The translations under genes and the position numbers were made by a program. A DNA stretch of 58,963 nt from Actinomadura sp. CNU-125 (lineage in GTDB: Bacteria; Actinomycetota; Actinomycetes; Streptosporangiales; Streptosporangiaceae): the NCBI RefSeq assembly GCF_001942465.1, contig NZ_MKJY01000221.1, positions 1 to 58,963 of the forward strand, in the 5' to 3' direction. The first letter of the stretch is position 1; each line of letters begins with the position of its first letter. Shown here in pieces: positions 1 through 9,002 of this stretch. The notes beneath the pieces were generated by a model. It was not told where the DNA came from, did no database searches, and worked only from the letters and a program-made list of their open reading frames with translations.

Positions 1-887
1 CGACCGGCGGGTGCTCGGCCTCCTTCGCGCGCCCGGTCGATCTCGCCCGCGATCGCGGGCGGCCAGGCGACCGGCTCGGCGCCGAGGCGGTCGACGAGCC
101 GCGCGGCGGTCGGGCGGCGGGACGGGTCGCGGTCCATGCACTCGGCGATCAGCGCGCGCAGCTCCTCGTCGGGGACGCGGTCGAGGCGCGGGCGTTCGGA
201 GCGCAGCCGCAGCACCTGTTCGTGCCAGGTGCCCGTGCCGAACGGTTCGCGGCCGGTGGACGCGTACATCAGCGTGGCGCCGAGCGTGAAGACGTCGCTC
301 GACGGGCCGATCGGGTCCCCGGCGGCCTGCTCGGGGGACATGAAGCCGGGCGCGCCGAGGGGCGTCTCGGAGTTCGTGATCGTGGCGGCGTCCAGGGCGC
401 GGGCGATGCCGAAGTCGATCACGCGCGGCCCATCGGCGGTCAGCAGGACGTTCGCGGGGGTGAGGTCGCGGTGCACGATCCCGGCGCCGTGGATCTCGGC
501 GAGCGCCTCCGCGACCCCGGCCGCCAGGTACCGGACGGCGGCGGGCGGCAGCGCACCGGACGTCCGGACGGCGTCGCGCAGCGGCACCGAGGGCAGGAAC
601 GCCGTCGCCAGCCAGGGCGCCGGGGCGTCCGGGGCGGCGTCGACGACCGGCGCGGTGAACCCGCCGCCGACGGTCGCGGACAGTTCGGCCTCGCGCCGGA
701 ACCGTTCCCGGAACCGCTCGTCGGCGGCGAACTCCGGGTGCACGATCTTGATCGCCACGGCCCGTCCGGCGGCTGAACGCCCCAGGTAGACGGTGCCCAT
801 GCCGCCGGAGCCGAGCCGCGCGAGGAGCCGGTACGGGCGTCCGGACGTCTCGACCGAGCGGGGGTCGCCGGGGTCAAGGGCCTGCAC
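1..887 (-). CDS. Serine/threonine protein kinase, 3' end beyond window
   Basis: Eukaryotic-type (Hanks) kinase that phosphorylates Ser/Thr on proteins. The visible 295 residues cover nearly the whole kinase domain: glycine loop LGSGGMGTVYLG, VAIK lysine, HRDLTPAN catalytic loop, DFG (VIDFGIAR) and an APGFMSPEQ activation-loop end. The Lys usual in HRDLKPxN is Thr here, which is worth noting because that lysine contacts ATP phosphate. The GTG start is chosen because GGAGG lies about 6 bases upstream and the start overlaps the end of the upstream kinase gene by 14 bases, implying translational coupling. The frame is open to the window edge, so any C-terminal sensor or membrane segment is not seen. 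It is a close paralogue of the upstream kinase. Confidence 0.85.
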   Translation of the reverse strand, partial: MQALDPGDPRSVETSGRPYRLLARLGSGGMGTVYLGRSAAGRAVAIKIVHPEFAADERFRERFRREAELSATVGGGFTAPVVDAAPDAPAPWLATAFLPSVPLRDAVRTSGALPPAAVRYLAAGVAEALAEIHGAGIVHRDLTPANVLLTADGPRVIDFGIARALDAATITNSETPLGAPGFMSPEQAAGDPIGPSSDVFTLGATLMYASTGREPFGTGTWHEQVLRLRSERPRLDRVPDEELRALIAECMDRDPSRRPTAARLVDRLGAEPVAWPPAIAGEIDRAREGGRAPAG

Positions 888-2914
888 GTGATCCTCCGGG
901 GGTGTCCGGCGGGGCGAGCGCCCGGACGTGCCCGTCCTTCGTCGCGACGCACACGAGCCCGGCGGCGCCGACGGGAGGGGTGAGCCGGATCGCCTCCGCC
1001 TGGTAGGTCCAGCGGACGCGGCCGTCGGCCGCGCCCAATGCGTACAGTGTGGCGTCCCTGCACGCTGCGTACAAGGTTCCGCCGTCGAGGCACAGCATGG
1101 TCGCCTGGGCGCGGGGGTCGTCGTCGAAGTGCGCGATCCGGCGCGACCAGGCGGGACGTCCGGTCGCGGTGTCGAGCGCGACGACCACGCCGTCCGCTTC
1201 CTCCAGATAGACGTGGTTTTCGTCGAGGAGGATCGTCAGCGCGCTCGTGTTCCGGTGTTTCCAGGCGGGACGCCCGTCGGCGGCGCGCAGCGCGTGCAGG
1301 GTGCCGAGGCGGTCCCAGGCGAGGACCAGGCCGCGGTCGATGACCAGGTGCGCGCCGTTGTCGATCCGGTACGTCCAGCGGGGCCGTCCGGTCTCGGCGT
1401 CCAGCGCGGTCAGTCCGGTGGGCGCGGCCGCCACCACGAGGTCGTCGCCGGCGAACGCTTCGGCGAGGCGGTCGAACGGCTCCGACGTCCAGCGGCGGCG
1501 CCCGTCCTTGCTGCTCAGCGCCCCGATCCGGGACTGTTCGCCCGAGATGCCGAAGCAGACCACGGATCCGGACGCCGCCTGCACGCCGCCCTCGCCGAAC
1601 GCGAAATCGTACGTCCAGCGCGTGTCGCCCGAGGATGCCCGGACGGCCCGCACCCGGTCGTCTTCGGCCAGGTAGACGTCGTCACCGGCCACCGTGGCGT
1701 AGGCGTTCGCGCGTTCCCAGAGCACCTCGCCGGTGCGCGGGTCCAGCGCGTGGACGGCGCGGGCGTCGTCCTCACCGGTGCTCGCGAGGACCACGCCGCC
1801 CGCCGGGCGCAGGCCGACGCTCTCGCCGGGGAACCGCCACTTCCACTTCGGGACGCCCCGCGGCGGCGGCTCCGGGGGGTCCGCGGCGGCCTCCGTCTCG
1901 CCGCCGTCGGCCGTGCCGCCGGTCAGCGGGACGCTCGCCGCCGCCGCGACCGTCTGCACCCCGGCGCCGATCCCCGTGATGAACGTCCGGCGCCCCGGAC
2001 GCCACGGCGCGGCCGCGACGGCGGCCGGGACGACTTCGGTGGTGCGGCGCTCGACCACGGCGGCCACCGGCGCGGGCAGCCACCCGACGCCCTGCAGGGA
2101 CGGCTCGTCCGGGCCCGGCCGCCCGAGCGCGTCCAGCACCTCCGCCGCGGACGGGCGCGCCTCCGGTTCGAGCCGCAGGCAGGACGCGAGGAGGTCGCGC
2201 GGCCACGGCCCCGGGACGGCGCGCAGGTCGGCGTCGCCGGTCAGTACCCGCAGGTGACGGGCGCGCGCCGGGCCCGTCCCGAACGGTTCGACGCGCGACG
2301 CCGCGTACGCGATCGTCGTCCCAGGGCGAAGACGTCGCCGGGCGGGCCGACCCGCTCGCCCCGCACCTGCTCGGGGCCCATGTACCCGGCCGTGCCGATG
2401 GGCGCGCCCGCCCGGGTGATCGCGGTGGCGCCCTCCGGCCGCGCGATCCCGAAGTCGATCACGCGCGGGCCGTCCGCCGTCAGCAGCACGTTGCCCGGTT
2501 TCAGGTCGCGGTGCACGAGGCCGCCGCGGTGGATCGCCGCGACCGCCTCGGCGAGCCCGACGGCGAGCCGCCCAGCGCGTCCGGCGGCAGCGGGCCGAAC
2601 CCGGTCGACCGCCTCCCGCAGCGACGGGCCCGGCAGGTAGGCGGTGGCGAGCCAGGGCGTGGCGGCGTCCGGGTCGCGTCCAGCACCGGCGCGGTGAAGG
2701 CGCCCGCGACCGCGCGGGCGGCGTCGACCTCGCGGCGGAACCGGGCCCGGTACCGCTCCTCGCCGACGAACCGGCGGTGCACGACCTTGACCGCGACGGG
2801 CCGCCCGCCGCGCGATCGTCCCAGGTAGACGACGCCCATGCCGCCCGCGCCGAGCCGCGCCGCGATCCGGTACGGGCCGATCCCGCGCGGATCGTCCGGC
2901 TGCAGCGGCTCCAC
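874..2914 (-). CDS. Serine/threonine kinase fused to PQQ-type beta-propeller (three apparent frameshifts)
   Basis: The N-terminal half is a Hanks kinase (LGAGGMGVVYLG, VAVKVV, HRDLKPGN, VIDFGIAR, AGYMGPEQ). The C-terminal ~400 residues start with a short hydrophobic stretch near TFITGIGAGVQTVAAAA and continue as a propeller of repeats ending in GxxRWTY or GRPAW, typical of PQQ/WD-like blades that sense ligands outside the membrane. Aligning base by base with the neighbouring paralogue shows single missing bases near 2322, 2567 and 2687. Each breaks the frame, and correcting all three gives one continuous kinase-propeller. Start GTG at 2914 follows GGAGGG and aligns with the start of the paralogue (VEPLQPDDPR versus VQALDPGDPR). 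Read literally this is a pseudogene; sequence error is more likely. Confidence 0.75.
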
Positions 2915-3028
2915 CGGCCCTGACCCTCCGTGCAACGTCCGATACGGCTCCGAAAGGCTAACGGCCCCCGGGGCCGCCCCGCGGGCTTTCCGGAGGCCGT
3001 TCGCGGAGCGCGCCGCGCCGTGCGCGCG

Positions 3029-3691
3029 TCAGGCGATGTCGTTGATCTCCTCGGGCCGCTGGCCCGTCACCAGGTACACGACGTTCTCGGCGACGTGGAC
3101 GGCGTGGTCGGCGAACCGCTCGAAGTACCGGCCCGCGAGGGTGATGTCGACGGCCGGTTCGACGCCGTGCTTCCACTTGGGGGAGAGCAGCTTGTCGAAC
3201 AGCCGCCGGTGCAGGCGGTCCATCTGGTCGTCGTCGGCGTCGAGCTCCAGGCCCATCTCGACGTCCTGCGACGCGATCACGCTGCCCGCCTTGGCGATCA
3301 TGCGCTCGGCGATCTGCCCCATCTCCAGGACGGTCGCCTGCAGCTCGGGCGGGACGGCCGGTTCGGGGTGGCGGCGGCGCGCGGTCTTGGCGATGTGGAC
3401 GGCGAGGTCGCCCATCCGTTCGAGGTCGCCGCTCATCCGCAGCGTGGTGATCAGGGTGCGCAGGTCACCGGCGACCGGCTGCTGCCGCGCCATCAGGTCG
3501 AACACCGTCTGCTCGATGTCGGCGTCGATCTTGTTGACGTGCTCGTCGGCGCTGATGACCTCCTCCGAAAGCCGCAGATCGGCGTCCAGGAGAGCGGTCA
3601 CCGCGCGGGCCATCGCGGACCTGACGAGCCGCGTCATCTCGACCAGCTGGTCGCTGAGGGCGTCGAGCTCCTCGTGGTAGGCGTCGCGCAA
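3029..3691 (-). CDS. phoU: Phosphate transport system regulatory protein PhoU
   Basis: 220 residues, the normal PhoU length, all helical with two related three-helix PhoU domains. The metal-binding type acidic motifs are visible (SADEHVNKID, then ELDADDDQMDRLH in the second half), as is the conserved RYFERFADHAVHVAENVVYLV end. PhoU links the Pst transporter to the sensor kinase and represses the Pho regulon when phosphate is plentiful. The TTG start follows AGAGGATCCC. The gene is divergent from senX3-regX3 and shares a 180-base promoter region with them, the arrangement seen in Streptomyces and mycobacteria. Confidence 0.93.
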   Translation of the reverse strand: MRDAYHEELDALSDQLVEMTRLVRSAMARAVTALLDADLRLSEEVISADEHVNKIDADIEQTVFDLMARQQPVAGDLRTLITTLRMSGDLERMGDLAVHIAKTARRRHPEPAVPPELQATVLEMGQIAERMIAKAGSVIASQDVEMGLELDADDDQMDRLHRRLFDKLLSPKWKHGVEPAVDITLAGRYFERFADHAVHVAENVVYLVTGQRPEEINDIA

Positions 3692-3871
3692 TTGGGATCC
3701 TCTGGGAGAAAACGGCGGAGGGTTGGGGGCGGTGAGCGGACTCACCCACGCAACAGCATGCCTTGCCGGCGTGAATCCGTCCGTATAAGAAGGTGAACTT
3801 TCGGGGAACGACACTGCGTTGACCTGCACGTTGGGACTACTTGGGCTCGATGCCCGCTTACCATCCGAGGT
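3692..3871. promoter_or_regulatory. Divergent phoU / senX3-regX3 promoter region
   Basis: 180-base intergenic stretch between two divergent starts, less GC-rich than its neighbours. By analogy with other actinobacteria it should hold promoters for both transcripts and a PHO box bound by RegX3/PhoP. I cannot point to a clear pair of direct repeats, so the assignment rests on position. Confidence 0.45.
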
Positions 3872-5052
3872 GTGGAGGTCGAGATTGTCGCGAGCCTGGT
3901 CGGGCTTGCCGGGCTCGCGATAGGGCTCGCGACGGGATTGGCGGTGCGCGTGAGCGAGCGAGCCCAGCGGACGGTGGCCCCGGCGACGCCCGTGAGCGGC
4001 ATGCCGCCGGGCATCGCGTCGGTCCTCAGCGTGCTGCGTTCCTCGGCGGTCGTCGTGGACGGCGAGGACCGGGTCCTGCGCGCCAGTTCCGCCGCCCGGG
4101 CGTTCGGCCTGGTCAGCGGCGACCGGCTCGTCGTCGACGAACTGCTCGCGATGGCACGCCTCGTGCGCCGCGACGGGGAGATCCGCGAGACCGAGATACA
4201 GGTCGTCCCGTCCCGTCTCCGCGCGCGCGCCGAAGGACGCTGGTTCGCCGTGCGCGTCGCGCCCCTCGGGACGCACGGACTGGTCCTCGTCCTCGCCGAA
4301 GACCTCACCGACATGCGGCGCACCGAGCGATCCGCCGCGACTTCGTCGCCAACGTGAGCCACGAGCTGAAAACGCCCGTCGGCGCGCTGTCGCTGCTCGC
4401 CGAGACCGTCGAGGGCGCCGCCGACGACCCGGACGCCGTGCGCCGGTTCGCCGGGCGGATGCAGATCGAGTCCGTCCGGCTGAACCACCTCGTGCAGGAC
4501 CTCATGACCCTCTCCCGGGTGCAGGGCGACGAGCCGCTGCCCGACCTCGGGCCGGTCCCGCTGGACGACGTCACCGCCGAGGCCGTCGACCGCTGCCAGA
4601 TCAAGGCGTCCAGCAAGGACATCGAACTGGCCATCGGCGGCACCGAGGGCCTGCGGGTCCGCGGCGACACCGAACTGCTGATCACCGCGCTGCGCAACCT
4701 CGTCGACAACGCGGTCGCCTACAGCCCCGAACACACCCGCGTCGTCGTGTCGACGCGCAGGTGCGAGGACCGGTTCGTCGAACTCAACGTGACCGACCAG
4801 GGCATCGGGATCCCCGAGGCCGAAGTGGAGCGGATCTTCGAGCGGTTCTACCGGGTGGACCCGGCCCGCTCCCGCCAGACCGGCGGCACCGGCCTCGGTC
4901 TCGCCATCGTCAAGCACGTCACCAGCAAACACGGCGGGGAGGTTACGGTGTGGAGCAAGGAGGGCTCCGGGTCGACGTTCACGATCCGGCTCCCGCTGCT
5001 CGACCCGTTCGTTCCCGCCGCCCTGAAAACCGCCCGGGAGGCAACACCGTGA
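3872..5052 (+). CDS. senX3: Phosphate-sensing sensor histidine kinase SenX3/PhoR (one apparent frameshift)
   Basis: Membrane sensor kinase of the phosphate two-component system. It has one N-terminal hydrophobic segment (EIVASLVGLAGLAIGLATG), a PAS-like region to about residue 150, the H-box FVANVSHELKTPVGAL with the phospho-accepting His, then N-box (LRNLVDNAVAYS), G1 (VTDQGIGIP), F-box (IFERFYRVD) and G2 (GGTGLGLAIVKH). Near 4331 one base is missing: the frame runs to RRTER, and the continuing frame resumes with IRRDFVANVSHELK, exactly as expected in a single protein. The stop overlaps the regX3 start by GTGA, so the two are co-translated. Confidence 0.88.
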
Positions 5053-5729
5053 CCCGCGTTCTCGTCGTTGAAGACGAGGAGTCGTACAGCGACGCATTGG
5101 CGTACAACCTGCGCAAGGAAGGCTTCGAGGTGGCCGTCGCCGCCACCGGCCCCGACGCGCTGGACATCTTCGAGCGCAACGGTGCCGACCTCGTGCTGCT
5201 CGACCTGATGCTCCCCGGGCTGCCCGGCACCGAGGTCTGCCGGGAGCTGCGCACGAAGTCCAACGTCCCGGTGATCATGCTGACGGCCAAGGACAGCGAG
5301 GTCGACAAGGTCGTCGGGCTCGAACTCGGCGCCGACGACTACGTCACCAAGCCGTACTCGCCGCGCGAGCTCATCGCCCGCATGCGCGCCGTCCTGCGCC
5401 GCCAGGGCGACGAGCCCGAGCCGATGCCCGCGACGCTGGAGGCCGGGCCCGTCCGGATGGACGTCGAACGGCACGTCGTGAGCGTCGGCGGCGAGCCCGT
5501 CCAGCTCCCGCTGAAGGAGTTCGAGCTGCTGGAGGTGCTGCTGCGCAACGCCGGCCGCGTCCTGACCCGCATGCAGCTCATCGACCGGGTGTGGGGCGCG
5601 GACTACGTCGGCGACACCAAGACCCTGGACGTCCACATCAAGCGGCTCCGCGCCAAGATCGAGGAGGCGCCGTCCACGCCGCGCTACATCGTGACCGTGC
5701 GCGGTCTGGGCTACAAGTTCGAGCCCTGA
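5049..5729 (+). CDS. regX3: OmpR-family response regulator RegX3/PhoP
   Basis: 226 residues. The receiver domain has acidic residues VVEDEES, phospho-acceptor Asp52 (VLLDLMLPG), and Thr and Lys of the switch (MLTAKD, DYVTKPYSPREL). A winged-helix DNA-binding domain follows (LPLKEFELLEVLL, RVWGADYVGDTKTLDVH, TVRGLGYKFEP). It is phosphorylated by the kinase encoded just upstream and activates phosphate-starvation genes. It starts at GTG inside the senX3 stop codon. A strong terminator hairpin lies 47 bases after its stop. Confidence 0.94.
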   Translation: MTRVLVVEDEESYSDALAYNLRKEGFEVAVAATGPDALDIFERNGADLVLLDLMLPGLPGTEVCRELRTKSNVPVIMLTAKDSEVDKVVGLELGADDYVTKPYSPRELIARMRAVLRRQGDEPEPMPATLEAGPVRMDVERHVVSVGGEPVQLPLKEFELLEVLLRNAGRVLTRMQLIDRVWGADYVGDTKTLDVHIKRLRAKIEEAPSTPRYIVTVRGLGYKFEP

Positions 5730-5775
5730 TCGGCGGGCCTCGCGCCCGGGCGGCCCCGGCCGCCGCGAACGTGAA

Positions 5776-5812
5776 GAGGCCCGGACGGCGATGCGCTCGC
5801 CGTCCGGGCCTC
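5776..5812. terminator. Rho-independent-type hairpin between regX3 and the convergent lipoprotein gene
   Basis: Perfect 16-bp stem (5776-5791 pairs with 5797-5812) with a 5-base loop. It lies between convergent genes and can serve both. There is no clear U-tract, as is common in actinobacteria. Confidence 0.8.
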
Positions 5813-5833
5813 TGTCGTGCCTTCGCGCGTCCG

Positions 5834-6709
5834 TCAGTGACCGGCCGCTTCGCCCTCGCCCGTGGCGGGGGTCTCCGACCCGTCGGGCGTCTGCTCCGTG
5901 CCCGGCGTCTGCTCCGTGCCGGGGGATTCGGTGCCGCCGGGCGTCTGCTCGGTGTTCGGGGACGGGCTCTCGGTGCCCGGCTGCGCGGGCTGCGTCGGGC
6001 TGACCAGCGGGTACGTCGCGTACTCCTCCTGCTGCGCGACGATCGGGACCCGCAGCTCGATCGCGCCCGCGTTCTTGAACTGCAGGCGGATCGGAACCGG
6101 CGAACCCGCGAGCTGCTGCTGCTTCAGGCCCTCCAGCACCACGATCGGGTGCGTCGCGCCCGACGGCTGCGGGGTCGGGGGCGGCTCGGCGGTGTTCTCC
6201 GACGTCGGCGACTGCGTGGGCTCGGCGGTCGAGCCGGGGCCGGTGGGCTCGGACGTCGGGGACTGCGCGCCGCCGGGCTGCTGCGGGTTCGTCGGGCCCG
6301 GCGTCGGGGCGCCCTGGCCGAGCAGCTTCGCCGTGCCGCCCAGGCCGTCCGGCGCCGCGGCCGGCAGGTCCAGCGAGCCGCCCTCGATGCGGGCGCCGGA
6401 GAACAGCGGAGAGCTGACCGAGACGAGCGTGTCGGCCTTGCCCTCGACCTGGTTGATCAGGACGCCGTACAGCGCGAGGGACGTGCCCTGGGGCACGGGC
6501 GCGCCCGCCTGCGGGCCGAGGACGAACATGTTGCGGAGGGAGATCTGCGCGGCCCCGTCCGCGGGCAGCTGGGCGTTCACCCCGTCGGTGAGCCGCGTGG
6601 GCGCGGCGCTCTGCGGTGTCGTGCCGGCGCCGCAGCCGGAGATCACCGGCGCGATGGCGACGGGGCCCGCGACGGCGAGCGTGGCCACTCGACGGCTGTT
6701 ACGGATCAC
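5834..6709 (-). CDS. Secreted lipoprotein with Pro/Thr-rich regions
   Basis: 291 residues. The signal peptide ends in a lipobox (APVISGC), so the mature protein should be lipid-anchored at Cys26 or nearby. A folded beta-rich part follows (ISLRNMFVLGP, LALYGVLINQVEGKADTLVSV), then a low-complexity Thr/Pro/Ser/Glu segment, a second beta-like stretch (HPIVVLEGLKQQQLAG), and a C-terminal run of PGTEQTP-like repeats. The core resembles copper-chaperone-like or DUF-type lipoproteins found near regX3 in actinomycetes, but I cannot assign a ligand. The GTG start is supported by GAGGAG 9 bases upstream. Confidence 0.75.
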   Translation of the reverse strand: MIRNSRRVATLAVAGPVAIAPVISGCGAGTTPQSAAPTRLTDGVNAQLPADGAAQISLRNMFVLGPQAGAPVPQGTSLALYGVLINQVEGKADTLVSVSSPLFSGARIEGGSLDLPAAAPDGLGGTAKLLGQGAPTPGPTNPQQPGGAQSPTSEPTGPGSTAEPTQSPTSENTAEPPPTPQPSGATHPIVVLEGLKQQQLAGSPVPIRLQFKNAGAIELRVPIVAQQEEYATYPLVSPTQPAQPGTESPSPNTEQTPGGTESPGTEQTPGTEQTPDGSETPATGEGEAAGH

Positions 6710-6861
6710 GGCGACGGTCTCCTCGTGGATAAGGCGTTGAGATCGGAAGATCGGCGTGAGATACGCCAGAGGAAGCGTAGCGAGGCCCGCCCGCGACCCC
6801 CGCTTCGGGGTACCGACACGCCGACGACGCCCGCCCCGGGTCGTCCGGAATGCCGGAGATC

Positions 6862-7607
6862 TCAGCCGACCGTCAGATCCTTGATCTTCTGGTCCAGATC
6901 CTTGCCCGATTTCTGGTTCGGAACCACATCGGCGACGACGCCGTCCGGTTCGACGAAAACCGTGGTGATCGCGGCGCCCGGCTTCGGCGTGTACGTACCG
7001 GCCAGCAGGCCGCGCTCGTCCTCGACGACCAGCGGGGTGCCCCGGTGCGCGGTGCCCGCGCACTCCCTGACGTCCTTCACCGGGACGGGCTCGCGGTCGC
7101 CCGCGGTGCGCGGATCGGCGACGAGCCAGAAGTTGAGCTGGTTCGCGCGCGTGCGCGCGGCGATGTCGGCGACCAGCGGGCCGCACCGGTAACCGGGCGG
7201 GACGATGCCGATCACCCCCGGACGCATCTCGCGCAGCGGCTTCACCGACCCGTCCGCCAGCGTGACGTTCCCCGCGGGCAGCAGGCCGCCGACGTCGCCG
7301 GGGCTCGCCGTCGGGTCGGGGGCGAGCCGCGCGGTCGTCGGGCGCGGCGCGGGCTGCGGGCCGAACACCGTCATCAGCACGCCGCTGACCAGCGCGACCA
7401 GCAGCGCGCCCGCGATGAGCGGGACGGCGACGCCGAACCGGGTGAACGGACGGGCGACCCGGCGGGCCCGGGCGCGGCGGCGTCGCCGCGCTCCTCGCGG
7501 CGGTAGGCGACGACGTCGCGGTCGAGCTCGCGGGCGTCGTCGGGCACCACGATGTCGACCCGGGGGAGACCGTAGTCGTCCGGGTCGGGGTCGCCGTCCG
7601 ACCTCAC
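6862..7607 (-). CDS. Single-pass membrane protein of unknown function (one apparent frameshift)
   Basis: A charged cytoplasmic N-terminus (DPDPDDYGLPRVDIVV) is followed by one membrane segment (VAVPLIAGALLVALVSGVL) and an extracytoplasmic domain ending KSGKDLDQKIKDLTVG. Two cysteines in the outer domain (YRCGPLV, RECAGTA) could form a disulfide. The frame breaks once near 7475, after RREERGDAA, and resumes as RARARRVARPFTRFG. The start is uncertain: GTG at 7607 is used, but the frame stays open to an ATG at 7883. It is probably in the same transcript as the lipoprotein gene downstream. No function recognised. Confidence 0.6.
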
Positions 7608-7997
7608 GCCGCCATCACCATCCTCGATCCGCCGGGGACCGTCGGCCGCCTCCGCGGGGATGTCCCGTTTGGGGCCCTTCCGGCGCTTCGTACCCGCGCC
7701 ACGCGGGAGGCTCACCTTCCAGTATGGGGTGCTTGCGGCCGAACCATCGAAGCCTTCTTCCGGCCTCGTCCGGCCGGGGGTCTTGCCGTCCGGGCGGCCC
7801 ACCCGATAACGGCGCCCGGGCCGCGGCGGAGTCACCGCGCGGTCGCGTTCGGTGGGCGGAACAGGAGGCCGATGCATCATCAACGGGCTTTGTCAATGGC
7901 CCAATATGGGGGTTGACCTGGGCATATGCCATCAAGGCCGGTACGGCCTCACCGGTTTCCGTGCTATCCTGGTTGCAGCGGAAGGGGTACTTGTCAC
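7608..7997. promoter_or_regulatory. Intergenic region with carD promoter
   Basis: About 390 bases between divergent genes. The last ~110 bases before carD are relatively AT-rich, with a TATCCT hexamer (7965-7970) about 28 bases before the carD ATG as a candidate -10 box and GGAAGGGG as ribosome site. On the other strand a TTGACA lies near 7890-7895. The half nearer the divergent gene could instead be N-terminal coding sequence of that gene. Confidence 0.4.
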
Positions 7998-8480
7998 ATG
8001 ACTTTCCAGGTCGGCGACACCGTCGTCTACCCCCACCACGGGGCTGCTCGGATCGAGGCCATCGAGACTCGCACCATCAAGGGTGAGGAAAAGACCTATC
8101 TGGTCTTGAAGGTCGACAAGGGCGACCTGACAGTACAGGTTCCGGTTGAGAACGTCGAGGACGTGGGTGTCCGCGACGTCGTCGGCCAGGAGGGTCTGGA
8201 GAAGGTGTTCGAGGTGCTGCGCGCACCCTACACCGAGGAGCCCACCAACTGGTCGCGCCGGTACAAGGCGAACCTTGAGAAGCTCGCGTCCGGCGACGTG
8301 AACAAGGTCGCGGAGGTCGTCCGCGACCTGTGGCGGCGGGACAAGGAGCGGGGCCTGTCGGCCGGCGAGAAGCGCATGCTCGCCAAGGCGCGGCAGATCC
8401 TGGTCAGCGAGCTCGCGCTCGCCGAGAAGACCAACGAGGACAAGGCCGAGGCGCTGCTCGACGAGGTCCTGGCCGGCTGA
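7998..8480 (+). CDS. carD: CarD-family RNA polymerase-binding transcription factor
   Basis: 160 residues, standard length. The N-terminal RNA-polymerase-interacting Tudor-like domain ([20 protein letters not shown]) binds the beta subunit. The C-terminal helical DNA-binding part includes the conserved [13 protein letters not shown], with the Trp that inserts at the upstream edge of the bubble, and [17 protein letters not shown]. CarD stabilises open complexes at rRNA and other promoters and is essential in mycobacteria. The ATG at 7998 is preferred over upstream starts because it follows GGAAGGGG and begins MTFQVGD as in homologues. It is followed directly by ispF. Confidence 0.96.
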   Translation: MTFQVGDTVVYPHHGAARIEAIETRTIKGEEKTYLVLKVDKGDLTVQVPVENVEDVGVRDVVGQEGLEKVFEVLRAPYTEEPTNWSRRYKANLEKLASGDVNKVAEVVRDLWRRDKERGLSAGEKRMLAKARQILVSELALAEKTNEDKAEALLDEVLAG

Positions 8481-8481
8481 G

Positions 8482-8973
8482 TTGAACGCACGGTTTCCCC
8501 GGGTGGGCGTCGGTGTCGACGTCCACCCGTTCTCGTCGGAACCCCGACCGCTGTGGATCGCCGGGCTGGAATGGCCCGGCGAAGGCCACGGCCTCGCCGG
8601 GCACTCCGACGGCGACGTCGCCGCGCACGCCGCCTGCGACGCGCTCCTGTCGGCCTGCCGCCTCGGCGACCTCGGCGCCGTCTTCGGGACGGACGACCCG
8701 CGCTGGTCCGGCGCGTCCGGTGCGACACTCCTGCGCGAGGTCGCCCGGCTCGTCGACGAGGCCGGATACGACATCGGCAACGTCGCGATCCAGATCATCG
8801 GCAACCGCCCGAAGATCGGCAAGCGGCGCGACGAGGCCGAGAAGACCCTCGCCGAGGCCCTCGCGGGCGCCGACGTGTCGATCTCGGCCACCACCACCGA
8901 CGGGCTCGGCCTCACCGGACGCGGCGAGGGCCTCGCCGCGATCGCCAACGCCCTCGTCGTCCCGCGCTCATAG
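8482..8973 (+). CDS. ispF: 2-C-methyl-D-erythritol 2,4-cyclodiphosphate synthase
   Basis: MEP-pathway enzyme that cyclises CDP-ME 2-phosphate for isoprenoid synthesis; a homotrimer with Zn at each active site. Visible motifs: metal ligands GVDVHPF (Asp, His) and the later [16 protein letters not shown]is, plus the [14 protein letters not shown] signature. It starts one base after the carD stop. TTG at 8482 is used, but GTG at 8502 (VGVGVDVH) is also possible, as no strong ribosome site decides. Length about 163 residues fits the family. No ispD is seen next to it. Confidence 0.93.
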   Translation: MNARFPRVGVGVDVHPFSSEPRPLWIAGLEWPGEGHGLAGHSDGDVAAHAACDALLSACRLGDLGAVFGTDDPRWSGASGATLLREVARLVDEAGYDIGNVAIQIIGNRPKIGKRRDEAEKTLAEALAGADVSISATTTDGLGLTGRGEGLAAIANALVVPRS

Positions 8974-9002
8974 CGGCGGTCGCACCGTCGGGACCGGCAC
9001 CG

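Noticed and set aside
874..2914. The frameshifted kinase as a pseudogene
   Set aside because: The breaks are single bases like those throughout the window, and the rest of the gene shows no other damage.
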